Assembly (NCBI GenBank): GCA_934095965.1
Contig: CAKOKR010000015.1
Coordinates: forward strand, 1 to 30,559
Length of the DNA stretch: 30,559 bases
Direction: 5' to 3'
DNA from: an uncultured Bacilli bacterium
GTDB taxonomy: Bacteria > Bacillota_I > Bacilli_A > RF39 > UBA660
How positions within the stretch are numbered: the first letter of the stretch is position 1; each line of letters begins with the position of its first letter. Both the position numbers and the translations under genes were made by a program. Shown in pieces: positions 15,919 to 23,294 of the stretch. Below the pieces are notes generated by a model. The model was not told the origin of the DNA. It saw only the letters and a program-made list of their open reading frames with translations, and searched no databases.

Positions 15919-16751
15919 AATTCATATGTTTCTCCTAAATTATCAGATAATATTGGTTTATTATCATCTTTTAATGTTGGAAGTTCAAAATCATCATCAT
16001 CATCTTCAATAGTAAATAATTTACTACTTACCTCATCTTCCCTAACTTCAGGAATAACTTCTTTATCGTCTTTCTTAGAATCCATAACAGTATCTTCTAC
16101 TTTAGTAACACTTTCTTCTTTATTATTATTTACATAAACTGAACTAAATATTTGTGGACTAGGTTTAAATATTTTTTCTTCTTTTTCTTCTTTAATAACT
16201 GGGTTTTCTTTAACTTCAGGTATTTCAATTTTATCAAATTCATTTTTAATACTTTCAAGAGTACTAAGTCCAGATTCCATTTTTTTATCTTCTTCATTTA
16301 AAACAGGAAGTTCATTAATACTTATTGGGCTTTCTTCTTCCTCATGATCAGAAAATAAAGGTTTTGGCTTAACAGGTATGTCTTTTATTTCTTCATCTAG
16401 AGTAGTATTTACCTCTTCCATCTTAGGTTCAAACACAACCATATTAGCTTCTTCATTACTAATTGGTTTTACTTCTTCTACCGGTGTTGGTTCTGTTACT
16501 TGGAAGGTCGGTGCCACAGAAGGAACACTCACATTCTCAACAACTGGAGCTTCAACCTTTTCTTCATTTTTCTTTTCTTCTTTAAAAGTATCCAATTCTA
16601 ACTTTTGTAATCTCTTTGTTTCTTCTAACTTTTGATCCTTTTTACCAAAAACAAAAACAAGAACAAATAAAAGAACTAACACAACTAACACTATACTTAG
16701 TATCATTACAAAATTATCACTTTTATACAATTCATATATAAAATCCATCAT
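15912..16751 (-). CDS. bitopic membrane protein with long acidic Pro/Glu-rich cytoplasmic region
   Basis: About 279 aa from the ATG at 16749-16751, chosen because AGAGGAG lies ~10 bases upstream; an in-frame ATG at 16805 has no such site. A short N-terminus (MMDFIYELYKSDN) precedes one transmembrane helix (~residues 16-35, ending FVFGKKDQK, so positive inside). The rest is low-complexity, rich in Glu, Asp, Pro and Val, with a run of five Asp (EDDDDDFELP) near the end. The layout recalls ZipA-like or other bitopic scaffold proteins, but no domain is recognisable and no function can be assigned. Confidence 0.6.
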   Translation of the reverse strand: MMDFIYELYKSDNFVMILSIVLVVLVLLFVLVFVFGKKDQKLEETKRLQKLELDTFKEEKKNEEKVEAPVVENVSVPSVAPTFQVTEPTPVEEVKPISNEEANMVVFEPKMEEVNTTLDEEIKDIPVKPKPLFSDHEEEESPISINELPVLNEEDKKMESGLSTLESIKNEFDKIEIPEVKENPVIKEEKEEKIFKPSPQIFSSVYVNNNKEESVTKVEDTVMDSKKDDKEVIPEVREDEVSSKLFTIEDDDDDFELPTLKDDNKPILSDNLGETYELK

Positions 16752-16851
16752 AATATATACACTCCTCTTTACTCTATATTTAAATCTTACCAAATTATGC
16801 AACAAAAGTAAATATTTTTTTATAATTTCTTTACTTTTCTACACAATTTGT

Positions 16852-16879
16852 CAAAAAAAATAGATTATTTAAATCTATT
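16852..16879 (-). terminator. intrinsic terminator downstream of yneF
   Basis: An 8-bp stem (AATAGATT / AATCTATT, 16872-16879 and 16859-16866) with a 5-base loop, followed on the minus strand by eight T residues. It overlaps the end of the gene. Confidence 0.8.
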
Positions 16880-17074
16880 CATTTGTGCCATTACTTGTTT
16901 AACTTGTTTTTGACTAGGTTTTCTTCCCATTGATGACATCATAGCTTCAATCATTTTTTCATTAATCGGAGGATTCTTTTCTAAAGTTTTTTTCATAAAG
17001 AATCTTGCTAAGAAAAAACCTATAATTAAACCAATAATAATACCTATAATTAAATATAATATTAATTTACCCAT
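16865..17074 (-). CDS. yneF: YneF family (UPF0154) small membrane protein
   Basis: A 69-aa protein with one N-terminal transmembrane helix (LILYLIIGIIIGLIIGFFLA) and the family signature ENPPINEKMIEAMMSSMGRKPSQKQVKQ, written here as NPPINEKMIEAMM then GRKPSQKQV. It matches Bacillus YneF in length and sequence pattern, and in position beside sirA and tkt. AAGGAG precedes the ATG. The molecular role is not established. Confidence 0.9.
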   Translation of the reverse strand: MGKLILYLIIGIIIGLIIGFFLARFFMKKTLEKNPPINEKMIEAMMSSMGRKPSQKQVKQVMAQMNRFK

Positions 17075-17103
17075 AATTTTATCTCCTTCATACTTATATT
17101 TTA

Positions 17104-17520
17104 TTATAAATGTATCAATTGTTCAAGCCAAAAGTAATCTTTATTAGAAAAATCACATGCAAACATTGCCTCAATTGGTAAATATTTCTTAATATCTCTA
17201 CTTATTATGTTAGTTTTAAGCAATATATGACTATTTTTTACCACAATAGTAGTTTCTTCTTTACGATATTTATTAATAATTTTATGCATGTCACCACTTT
17301 TCATATAAAAATCATTATCTTTATTCATATCATAAATAATTTTATTATACTTAACCCTATCAATTGGTACAATTAATTGATCTAACAAATCCTTTCCTAA
17401 AGAAATATTACTTTTATCAAGCAAGTAAATATCTTCTAAAGATTTAAATAAATTATATGGACTATCTTTAAGAAGTATCCCCATTTCCCTATTAATTTTA
17501 AAAATATAAAAAGTCCTCAT
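17104..17520 (-). CDS. sirA: SirA-family protein (sporulation inhibitor of replication)
   Basis: A 138-aa protein beginning MRTFYIFKINREM and ending with FACDFSNKDYFWLE, which matches the conserved AxDFxxKxYxWL end of Bacillus SirA (YneE). In Bacillus SirA binds DnaA domain I and blocks new replication rounds as cells enter sporulation. The gene sits between tkt and yneF, exactly as in Bacillus. The sequence is otherwise divergent, so the call rests on both ends of the protein plus synteny. GGGTGATG lies upstream of the ATG. Whether this organism forms spores is not shown here. Confidence 0.7.
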   Translation of the reverse strand: MRTFYIFKINREMGILLKDSPYNLFKSLEDIYLLDKSNISLGKDLLDQLIVPIDRVKYNKIIYDMNKDNDFYMKSGDMHKIINKYRKEETTIVVKNSHILLKTNIISRDIKKYLPIEAMFACDFSNKDYFWLEQLIHL

Positions 17521-17567
17521 CTTTCATCACCCACAATAATGATACCACAAGGACTTTAAATAATTTG

Positions 17568-19568
17568 TCAGATTATGTCGATAACATCATCTTTTTTTAA
17601 AATATTTTGAATATGTTCTAAAATTGTAGTTTTATCTATCTTTAAATATTTAACAACATCACCAGTTTTACCGCTCATTCCAAATTTATTTACCCCGAAA
17701 ATATAATCCGGTCTAGTGGCAAATCTATTCCATATCAAACTTGAACCCGCTTCAATTACAAATGTTGGAACATCTTTTGGAAGTAATTGTTCTTCATACT
17801 TAGGATTTTGTTTTAAGAACAGTTCCATACTAGGCATAGATACCACTCTCGTATCAATTCCTAATGTAAATAATTCACGAGATATATCCATAGCCATTTC
17901 TAATTCTTGACCAGTTGCAATAATAATTCCATCTAAATGATACTTTTCTTTTCTAACCATATAAGCACCATATTTCACAAATTTAGCATTTGTATTTTTT
18001 TGTTTGCTTCGCTCTTCTTTACTAATAACAAGTGCTGTTGGGCAATTATTTTTAAGTATATATTCCCAAGAACCCATAATTTCATTAATATCCGCAGGTC
18101 TAAATGTAATAAAATTAGGTATAGTTCTAAGCATAGTTAGTTGTTCAACAGGTTCATGTGTTGATCCATCTTCACCGACATATACAGAATCATGTGTAAA
18201 AATATATGTAACAGGTAAATTCATCAAAGCAGACATTCTAATCGCGGGTTTTAAATAATCAGAAAATGCTAAGAATGTTGAACCAAACACTTTTAAATTT
18301 GATAAAGCCATACCATTAAGGATTGCTCCCATTGCATGTTCTCTAACTCCAAAATAAATATTTTTACCAACTGGATTATCTTCACTTTGAATAGTTGATT
18401 TATCTAAATTAGTTTTACATGATGATGAAAGATCTGCAGAACCACCCAAAAAAAATGGACTCTTCGGTGATATAAAATTCATAATCTTATGATTAGAATC
18501 TCTTAAAGCTTCTCTATATTCATCACTTATTTTAAACTTAGTATCATCAAAATCAATTACAAAAGCATTTCTTTCAAGCAAATTAATTAAAGCATGTAAA
18601 TTTTCATTTTCACTCTTTATATTAGCATATTCTTCTTGCCAATCTAAATATTTCTTTGATACTCTTTTATTTATATCATTTTTTAAATAATTAAGTATAT
18701 CTTTATCAACCACAAAAGGATCATTTGTAATTTTATATTCCTTTTTAATATTTGCTAAATCATCACTATCTAAAGGTTTTCCATGTACTTTATTAGTTCC
18801 TTCTAATTTAGAATCTTCTCCAATTATAGTGTGACATATAATAATTGATGGTCGATCACTTTTCTTCGCACTTTTAATAGCTTTAGATATTTCTTTATAA
18901 TCATCACCGTATTTAACATTAATTATATTAAAATTTAATGCTTCAAAACGTATTTCAATATCCTCATCAAAAGTAACATCAGTCTTACTATCTAATGATA
19001 CATCATTTTTATCATATAACAATATTAATTTATTTAAATTTTGACGACTTGCAAAACTTAATGCTTCATAACTTATTCCTTCCATTAAGTCTCCATCACC
19101 ACATAAACAATATGTATAATAATCAATTAATGATGATTTTTTATCTTCAATATTTACAATTGAACGAAGATATCTTTCCGCTAAAGCCATACCTACAGCC
19201 ATACCAATTCCTTGACCAAGTGGACCAGTAGATACATCAACACCAGGTGTAACTCTATACTCTGGATGTCCAGGTGTCAAAGAATTTAAATCTCTAAAAT
19301 GTTTTAATTCTTCAATATCAATATCATATCCAAAATGATACAATGTTGAATAAAGTAAAGCAGATCCATGTCCACTAGACATAACAAATCTATCTCTATT
19401 TATCCAATTTGCATTACTTGGAATAACATCTAAATGATCTTTATATAAAGCATACATAATTGCAGCAGCACCCAAAACTATACCCGGATGTCCACTTTTA
19501 GCTTTATCAATCATATCAAGTCCTAAAACTTTAATACTATTCAAGGCAGCTTCATCTAACTTACCCAT
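17568..19568 (-). CDS. tkt: transketolase
   Basis: A 666-aa thiamine-diphosphate enzyme of the non-oxidative pentose phosphate pathway that moves two-carbon ketol units between sugar phosphates. Visible motifs: KSGHPGIVLGAA, SSGHGSALLYSTLY, the ThDP-binding GDGDLMEGISYEA, TGPLGQGIGMAVG, FGVREHAMGAILNGMA and THDSVYVGEDGSTHEPVEQL. The length is standard. Its promoter is at 19597-19625. It leads the tkt-sirA-yneF cluster. Confidence 0.97.
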   Translation of the reverse strand: MGKLDEAALNSIKVLGLDMIDKAKSGHPGIVLGAAAIMYALYKDHLDVIPSNANWINRDRFVMSSGHGSALLYSTLYHFGYDIDIEELKHFRDLNSLTPGHPEYRVTPGVDVSTGPLGQGIGMAVGMALAERYLRSIVNIEDKKSSLIDYYTYCLCGDGDLMEGISYEALSFASRQNLNKLILLYDKNDVSLDSKTDVTFDEDIEIRFEALNFNIINVKYGDDYKEISKAIKSAKKSDRPSIIICHTIIGEDSKLEGTNKVHGKPLDSDDLANIKKEYKITNDPFVVDKDILNYLKNDINKRVSKKYLDWQEEYANIKSENENLHALINLLERNAFVIDFDDTKFKISDEYREALRDSNHKIMNFISPKSPFFLGGSADLSSSCKTNLDKSTIQSEDNPVGKNIYFGVREHAMGAILNGMALSNLKVFGSTFLAFSDYLKPAIRMSALMNLPVTYIFTHDSVYVGEDGSTHEPVEQLTMLRTIPNFITFRPADINEIMGSWEYILKNNCPTALVISKEERSKQKNTNAKFVKYGAYMVRKEKYHLDGIIIATGQELEMAMDISRELFTLGIDTRVVSMPSMELFLKQNPKYEEQLLPKDVPTFVIEAGSSLIWNRFATRPDYIFGVNKFGMSGKTGDVVKYLKIDKTTILEHIQNILKKDDVIDII

Positions 19569-19596
19569 AACTTACCACTCCTTATACGATAATAAA

Positions 19597-19625
19597 ATTA
19601 TAGCATAAACTTTCAAAACGTACAA
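19597..19625 (-). promoter_or_regulatory. sigma-A promoter of tkt
   Basis: On the minus strand, TTGTAC (19625-19620), a 17-base spacer and a perfect TATAAT (19602-19597), about 30 bases ahead of the tkt ATG. Confidence 0.75.
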
Positions 19626-19707
19626 TAAAGATAATGATATTTTAAGAAAATCATATTGAAATAACCCATAAAGCATGTTTTTAAAATGTAAACTTTTAAG
19701 AAAAAGA

Positions 19708-19736
19708 TTGCTTTTTAGTAAAAAATGTGCTAATAT
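19708..19736 (+). promoter_or_regulatory. promoter of the first mini-ORF/RNA unit
   Basis: TTGCTT (19708-19713), a 17-base spacer and TAATAT (19731-19736). Transcription would begin near 19743, directly at the ribosome-binding site of the 17-codon ORF. No comparable promoter is seen ahead of the second copy. Confidence 0.6.
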
Positions 19737-19744
19737 TAATACAG

Positions 19745-19823
19745 AAAAGGAAGCACGTTGTGTTGATGCTACTTTTTAATGGTTTTGATGTTTATCTGTA
19801 TGTATACGGATAAACATTTTTTT
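19745..19823 (+). repeat. copy 1 of a ~78-base tandem mini-ORF/RNA unit
   Basis: Differs from copy 2 (19920-19997) at only four positions, all in one short segment between two hairpins. The 5' part can pair AAAAG...AGCA with TGCT...CTTTT. The 3' part is a near-perfect 12-bp hairpin (TGTTTATC...GATAAACA) followed by T7, a strong terminator. The flanks are not similar between the copies. The 96 bases between copies hold a weak GCC-rich hairpin with a T run (19826-19850) and no gene. Confidence 0.85.
19760..19813 (+). CDS. possible 17-aa hydrophobic peptide (copy 1)
   Basis: A GTG start 6 bases after AGGAAG opens MLMLLFNGFDVYLYVYG, ending at a TAA inside the terminator hairpin. An ATG two codons later would give 15 aa. 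The peptide is strongly hydrophobic and aromatic, which would suit a membrane-active or leader peptide. All four differences between the copies change amino acids, which does not favour selection on the protein, so the RNA itself may be the product. Confidence 0.35.
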   Translation: MLMLLFNGFDVYLYVYG

Positions 19824-19919
19824 ATCGCCACTTTAACGAGCGGCAATTTTTTATGAATCTTATTTATAAAACCCATACAACCCCACCTCATTCTTCTGCC
19901 CTTAAAGGAGAAAAATAAC

Positions 19920-19997
19920 AAAAGGAAGCACGTTGTGTTGATGCTACTTTTTGAAGGTATTAATGTTTATCTGTATGTATACGGATAAACATTTTTT
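19920..19997 (+). repeat. copy 2 of the ~78-base mini-ORF/RNA unit
   Basis: Same layout as copy 1: ribosome-binding site, 17-codon ORF, terminator hairpin with T6. The two stem regions are identical and only the linker differs (GAAGGTATTAA against AATGGTTTTGA). It ends about 20 bases before the prepilin peptidase terminator on the other strand. Confidence 0.85.
19935..19988 (+). CDS. possible 17-aa hydrophobic peptide (copy 2)
   Basis: GTG start 6 bases after AGGAAG, product MLMLLFEGINVYLYVYG, TAA within the terminator stem. Same reservations as copy 1, and no promoter is obvious for this copy. Confidence 0.3.
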   Translation: MLMLLFEGINVYLYVYG

Positions 19998-20013
19998 AAT
20001 TACCACTTATTTT

Positions 20014-20040
20014 AAAAAACTTTCTGCATTAAACAGAAAG
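20014..20040 (-). terminator. intrinsic terminator downstream of the prepilin peptidase gene
   Basis: A 7-bp stem (CTTTCTG / CAGAAAG, 20034-20040 and 20020-20026) with a 7-base loop, followed on the minus strand by six T residues, 6 bases after the stop codon. Confidence 0.85.
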
Positions 20041-20045
20041 ATAAT

Positions 20046-20804
20046 TTATAATACAAATACGTAATCTATTAACATATTAAATTTATCTAAGTGAAAGAAT
20101 ACTATAAATAAAGCACCAGCTATAAATGGTCCATATGCAAATTCATGATTATCTTTTAAATAAAGAGTTGCAACAGCATACGGTAAAGCTAAAAATGATG
20201 ATAAAACCAAAGCAACAATCCCAGCTTTAATTCCTAATATAAAACCAAGTACAAAGGTAAGCTTAATATCTCCGCCTCCCAAAGAATCTTTTTTCAAAGT
20301 AAATGTACCAACTCTTTCAACAAGAAACATTACTAAAAATAATATTAAGCCAGAAATTATTTGAACACATATTGCCTTAAAACTAAATTTATAAATAATC
20401 ATAAGAATAAGTACCAAAATACATGAAGTAACTAAACTTGAATCAAGTATAACCATATATTTAAAATCACTTATAAATATAACCATCATGAGTGATACAA
20501 CCACTAATGCAACATAAAAATTAAATCCACTTCCAAAATAAATATAACTAAGTAAAAATAATAAACCTGTAAATAATTCTACAAAGAAATGTTCACTACT
20601 TATTCTTTTACCGCATTTACTACATTTCCCTCTTTGAATAATAAAAGAAAAAAGAGGTATTAAATTATACCACTTAAGAATATAACCACAATGATCACAC
20701 TTACTTCTTGAATTTATAAAATCTTCACCCTTAGGTACTCTAGATGCATAAACTAAATAAAATGAACCAAACACAGTACCTAAGAAAAAACAAAACAACG
20801 CCAT
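20046..20804 (-). CDS. prepilin peptidase (A24 family, PilD/ComC-like)
   Basis: About 252 aa from the ATG at 20804, which follows GGGTGATG; an in-frame ATG at 20861 lies inside the upstream pilC-like gene. It is a polytopic membrane aspartyl protease that cleaves type IV-like prepilins. The N-terminal cytoplasmic loop has paired CxxC motifs (CDHCG and CSKCG). The catalytic Asp residues are in ISDFKYMVILD and in GGGDIKL (GxGD motif). It follows the PilC-like gene by 13 bases. No pilin, ATPase or other pilus gene is in the window. Confidence 0.92.
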   Translation of the reverse strand: MALFCFFLGTVFGSFYLVYASRVPKGEDFINSRSKCDHCGYILKWYNLIPLFSFIIQRGKCSKCGKRISSEHFFVELFTGLLFLLSYIYFGSGFNFYVALVVVSLMMVIFISDFKYMVILDSSLVTSCILVLILMIIYKFSFKAICVQIISGLILFLVMFLVERVGTFTLKKDSLGGGDIKLTFVLGFILGIKAGIVALVLSSFLALPYAVATLYLKDNHEFAYGPFIAGALFIVFFHLDKFNMLIDYVFVL

Positions 20805-20817
20805 AACATCACCCACT

Positions 20818-22356
20818 CTAAGAATTTTGTATTTGAGAATACATATCAAACATTGGCACAATTACTGCAATAATTATACCTCCAACTACTACTGCTAAAA
20901 ATGCAATCATAATTGGTTCAATGAAAGCTTTTAAATTATTAATCAAATTCTTATGTAAAAGTTGATAATAATCACTAACTTTTTGCATCATTTCTGCAAG
21001 ATCTCCAGTTGATTCCCCAGTAACAATCATATAATATGCAACATCTGGAACAGCCCAATGATCTTTAAAAGCCTCACTAATTTTTATACCTTTAACAATA
21101 TTATTAATTGTCTTATATAATATTGCTTTATATATTTCATTATTAGTTATCTTACTTAAAATATCCATACTATCAGTAATAAATACGTTATTTCTTAAAA
21201 GCGACGCAAATGTTTTACTAAATATTGTAAGTTCATTATAAATAATTATATCTTTAACCAAAGGAATATGCATTAAAAATATTTGCATTGATGCCCTAAA
21301 AGCTTTAATCTTTTTATAACAAACAACAATTACCGCAATAACTAAAGCAATAATACCAAATAAAATATACCAATCCTTTTTAATAAAACTACTTAAATTA
21401 ATAACTAATAAAGTAATACCTTTAATTTGTGTACCTTGTTGTTCATAAATATCAATAAACTGAGGTACAACATAAACCATTATAAATACTATAACTGCAA
21501 ATGAAAAGAAAGCTACTATTGTTGGATAAGTCATTGCACTAACCATTTGTTTATGAGTTTCATTAATTTCAGTATAATATGCTGACATATCATCTAATGT
21601 TTCAACTAAAGTACCACTAGCTTCCGCAGCTTTAATCATATTAATTAAAAGTGGTGGAAACATATCTCCTTGTTTTTCTAATGCACTTGAGAAAGATTCA
21701 CCTAAAGTAAGTTCATAAGAAATTGCTTTGAAAGCTGTAGTTCTTGCTTTATTACCTTTCATCTGAGTTGTTAAAATCTTTATTGCTTCATTCAAAGTTA
21801 AACCAGCTTTAACATAAGTAGACAACTGAGTAAGCCAAAATATTAAATCTTTCTTAGACATTTTCTTACCCATAAAACTAGATTCTCTATAAACAAAATC
21901 AATCCATGCACTAGTTTCTATTTTATAAACATCATAACCTTCATTAAGTAAATAAGCATTAATATCAAGTTTACTTAACCCATTCATCGTACCAGTTATA
22001 ATTCTACCAGTTGCATCTCTAACTTTATATTTATATACATGAGGTTCTTTACTTCTAGTTGCACCAGCTGTTTGTAAATCAACAAGCAATGCTTTTTTCT
22101 CTTCTTCTAACTTAGCTAAAGTCTTTTCACTATATTTATAAACTCTCTCTTTCTTAGTTTTTTTCTTAGTTCTTTCATATAACTTATCTTCTTCAGATAA
22201 AAATGCTTGCTTCGTAGTTCTATATGTTTTATCTACAGAATAACTTGCACCAGCATAAAGATTAGCCCACAAGTCATAACACATATACTTTATTCCCATA
22301 AATGCATATTTAAAAATATTACCCAATATCACAAAAGGACTTTTTAATATATCCAT
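20818..22356 (-). CDS. type II secretion/type IV pilus inner-membrane protein (PilC/GspF/ComGB family)
   Basis: About 512 aa from the ATG at 22356, with AAAGGAA upstream. Inner-membrane platform protein of pilus or pseudopilus machines. Residues ~110-155 form the usual small N-terminal domain (YKYKVRDATGRIITGTMNG...LLNEGYDVYKIE). Two GspF domains follow, with LTQLSTYVKAGLTLNEAI ... MIKAAEASGTL and FSKTFASLLRNNVFITDSM ... YMIVTGESTGDLAEMM, and transmembrane helices after each. The first ~105 residues are an extra charged, partly coiled-coil extension (KKKTKKERVYKYSEKTLAKL) that most relatives lack. Confidence 0.92.
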   Translation of the reverse strand: MDILKSPFVILGNIFKYAFMGIKYMCYDLWANLYAGASYSVDKTYRTTKQAFLSEEDKLYERTKKKTKKERVYKYSEKTLAKLEEEKKALLVDLQTAGATRSKEPHVYKYKVRDATGRIITGTMNGLSKLDINAYLLNEGYDVYKIETSAWIDFVYRESSFMGKKMSKKDLIFWLTQLSTYVKAGLTLNEAIKILTTQMKGNKARTTAFKAISYELTLGESFSSALEKQGDMFPPLLINMIKAAEASGTLVETLDDMSAYYTEINETHKQMVSAMTYPTIVAFFSFAVIVFIMVYVVPQFIDIYEQQGTQIKGITLLVINLSSFIKKDWYILFGIIALVIAVIVVCYKKIKAFRASMQIFLMHIPLVKDIIIYNELTIFSKTFASLLRNNVFITDSMDILSKITNNEIYKAILYKTINNIVKGIKISEAFKDHWAVPDVAYYMIVTGESTGDLAEMMQKVSDYYQLLHKNLINNLKAFIEPIMIAFLAVVVGGIIIAVIVPMFDMYSQIQNS

Positions 22357-22456
22357 AGTAACCAATTCCTTTACTCTATATTAAGTATAACAAAAATTAC
22401 TTAAATTTACAATCAATAATTATTATTTTTCATATAATTATATAGGTGATTTTATT

Positions 22457-22714
22457 ATGTTCGGACCAAATGTTATAAGGACAACTCTTACTTTACCTAA
22501 AATTTTATCAGGTATTTCCAAAGGATTAAGTATTGCAAATCAAGCAATTCCCATTTATAAAGAAGTGAAACCAGTAGTTGCTAATGCCAAAAAATTAATG
22601 ACTATAGCAAAAGAATTTAAAAAAGTGGGAAGTACTAAAACAATTGATGTAACACCAAAAAAAGAAGTAACCAATCATGTTACTTCAAATAATAATCCTA
22701 TCTTTTTTCAATAA
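22457..22714 (+). CDS. small YqfQ/VrrA-like protein
   Basis: An 85-aa protein, MFGPNVIRTTLTLPKILSGI, then a helical region (IYKEVKPVVANAKKLMTIAKEFKK) and a polar tail. The start MFG, the PIYKxVKPxVxNxKK pattern and the place beside trmK, rpoD and dnaG recall Bacillus YqfQ (VrrA), a protein of unknown molecular role. AGGTGATT precedes the ATG, and a TATAAT lies at 22433-22438. Its last 17 bases overlap the convergent trmK 3' end. Confidence 0.5.
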   Translation: MFGPNVIRTTLTLPKILSGISKGLSIANQAIPIYKEVKPVVANAKKLMTIAKEFKKVGSTKTIDVTPKKEVTNHVTSNNNPIFFQ

Positions 22715-23294
22715 TATCTAAATATTTTTTAAACTTCTCATCTTTACTTAAATTATACAATCTATTATATTTATCTTTTAAATAATTTATATAATCTATA
22801 TTTTTACTTTTACCAACTAATAAATCATACTTGCTTAATACTTCATTACCTTTAATATACTTAATTACATCATAATATATTTTATTTTCATAAACAACAA
22901 TCTCTTTATCTATTTTATAACCTAAATTATTCATAAACACTCTTAAATCAAATACATTCTTATGACTAGATAAAATCAAAGTCTTTGGTAACTTATCATA
23001 ATCTAAAATATGTTTAATAGTTTCTGTACCCATTCCACTAATAACTGCTATGTCATAATCTTTTTTTATATTTTTAAAACCATCACTAACTATTAAATTA
23101 ATTTTACCATCTAAATTATTCTTAATTAAATTTTTTCTACCAAATTTTAATATTTCTTCAGATACATCAGATCCATCAACATTTTTTGTAATACCATTTT
23201 TATATAAATAAATAGGTAAATAAGCATGATCTGTACCTATATCTATCAAAGAAGCATCCTTATCAACTAAAGATGCTATTTTTTCTATTCTCAT
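22698..23294 (-). CDS. trmK: tRNA (adenine-N1 at position 22) methyltransferase
   Basis: A 198-aa TrmK-family SAM methyltransferase that makes m1A22 in tRNA. The motif SLIDIGTDHAYLPIYL is diagnostic, followed by GSDVSEEIL, LIVSDGFKN and AVISGMGTETIKHIL (GMGG is more usual). It is shorter than the ~235-aa Bacillus protein, mainly at the C-terminus. The ATG overlaps the rpoD stop as TAATG. Confidence 0.92.
   Translation of the reverse strand: MRIEKIASLVDKDASLIDIGTDHAYLPIYLYKNGITKNVDGSDVSEEILKFGRKNLIKNNLDGKINLIVSDGFKNIKKDYDIAVISGMGTETIKHILDYDKLPKTLILSSHKNVFDLRVFMNNLGYKIDKEIVVYENKIYYDVIKYIKGNEVLSKYDLLVGKSKNIDYINYLKDKYNRLYNLSKDEKFKKYLDIIEKR

Noticed and set aside
16378..16635. A plus-strand open frame opposite the acidic membrane protein gene.
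   Set aside because: Ser/Thr-rich mirror of the Glu/Pro-rich coding strand, with no ribosome-binding site.
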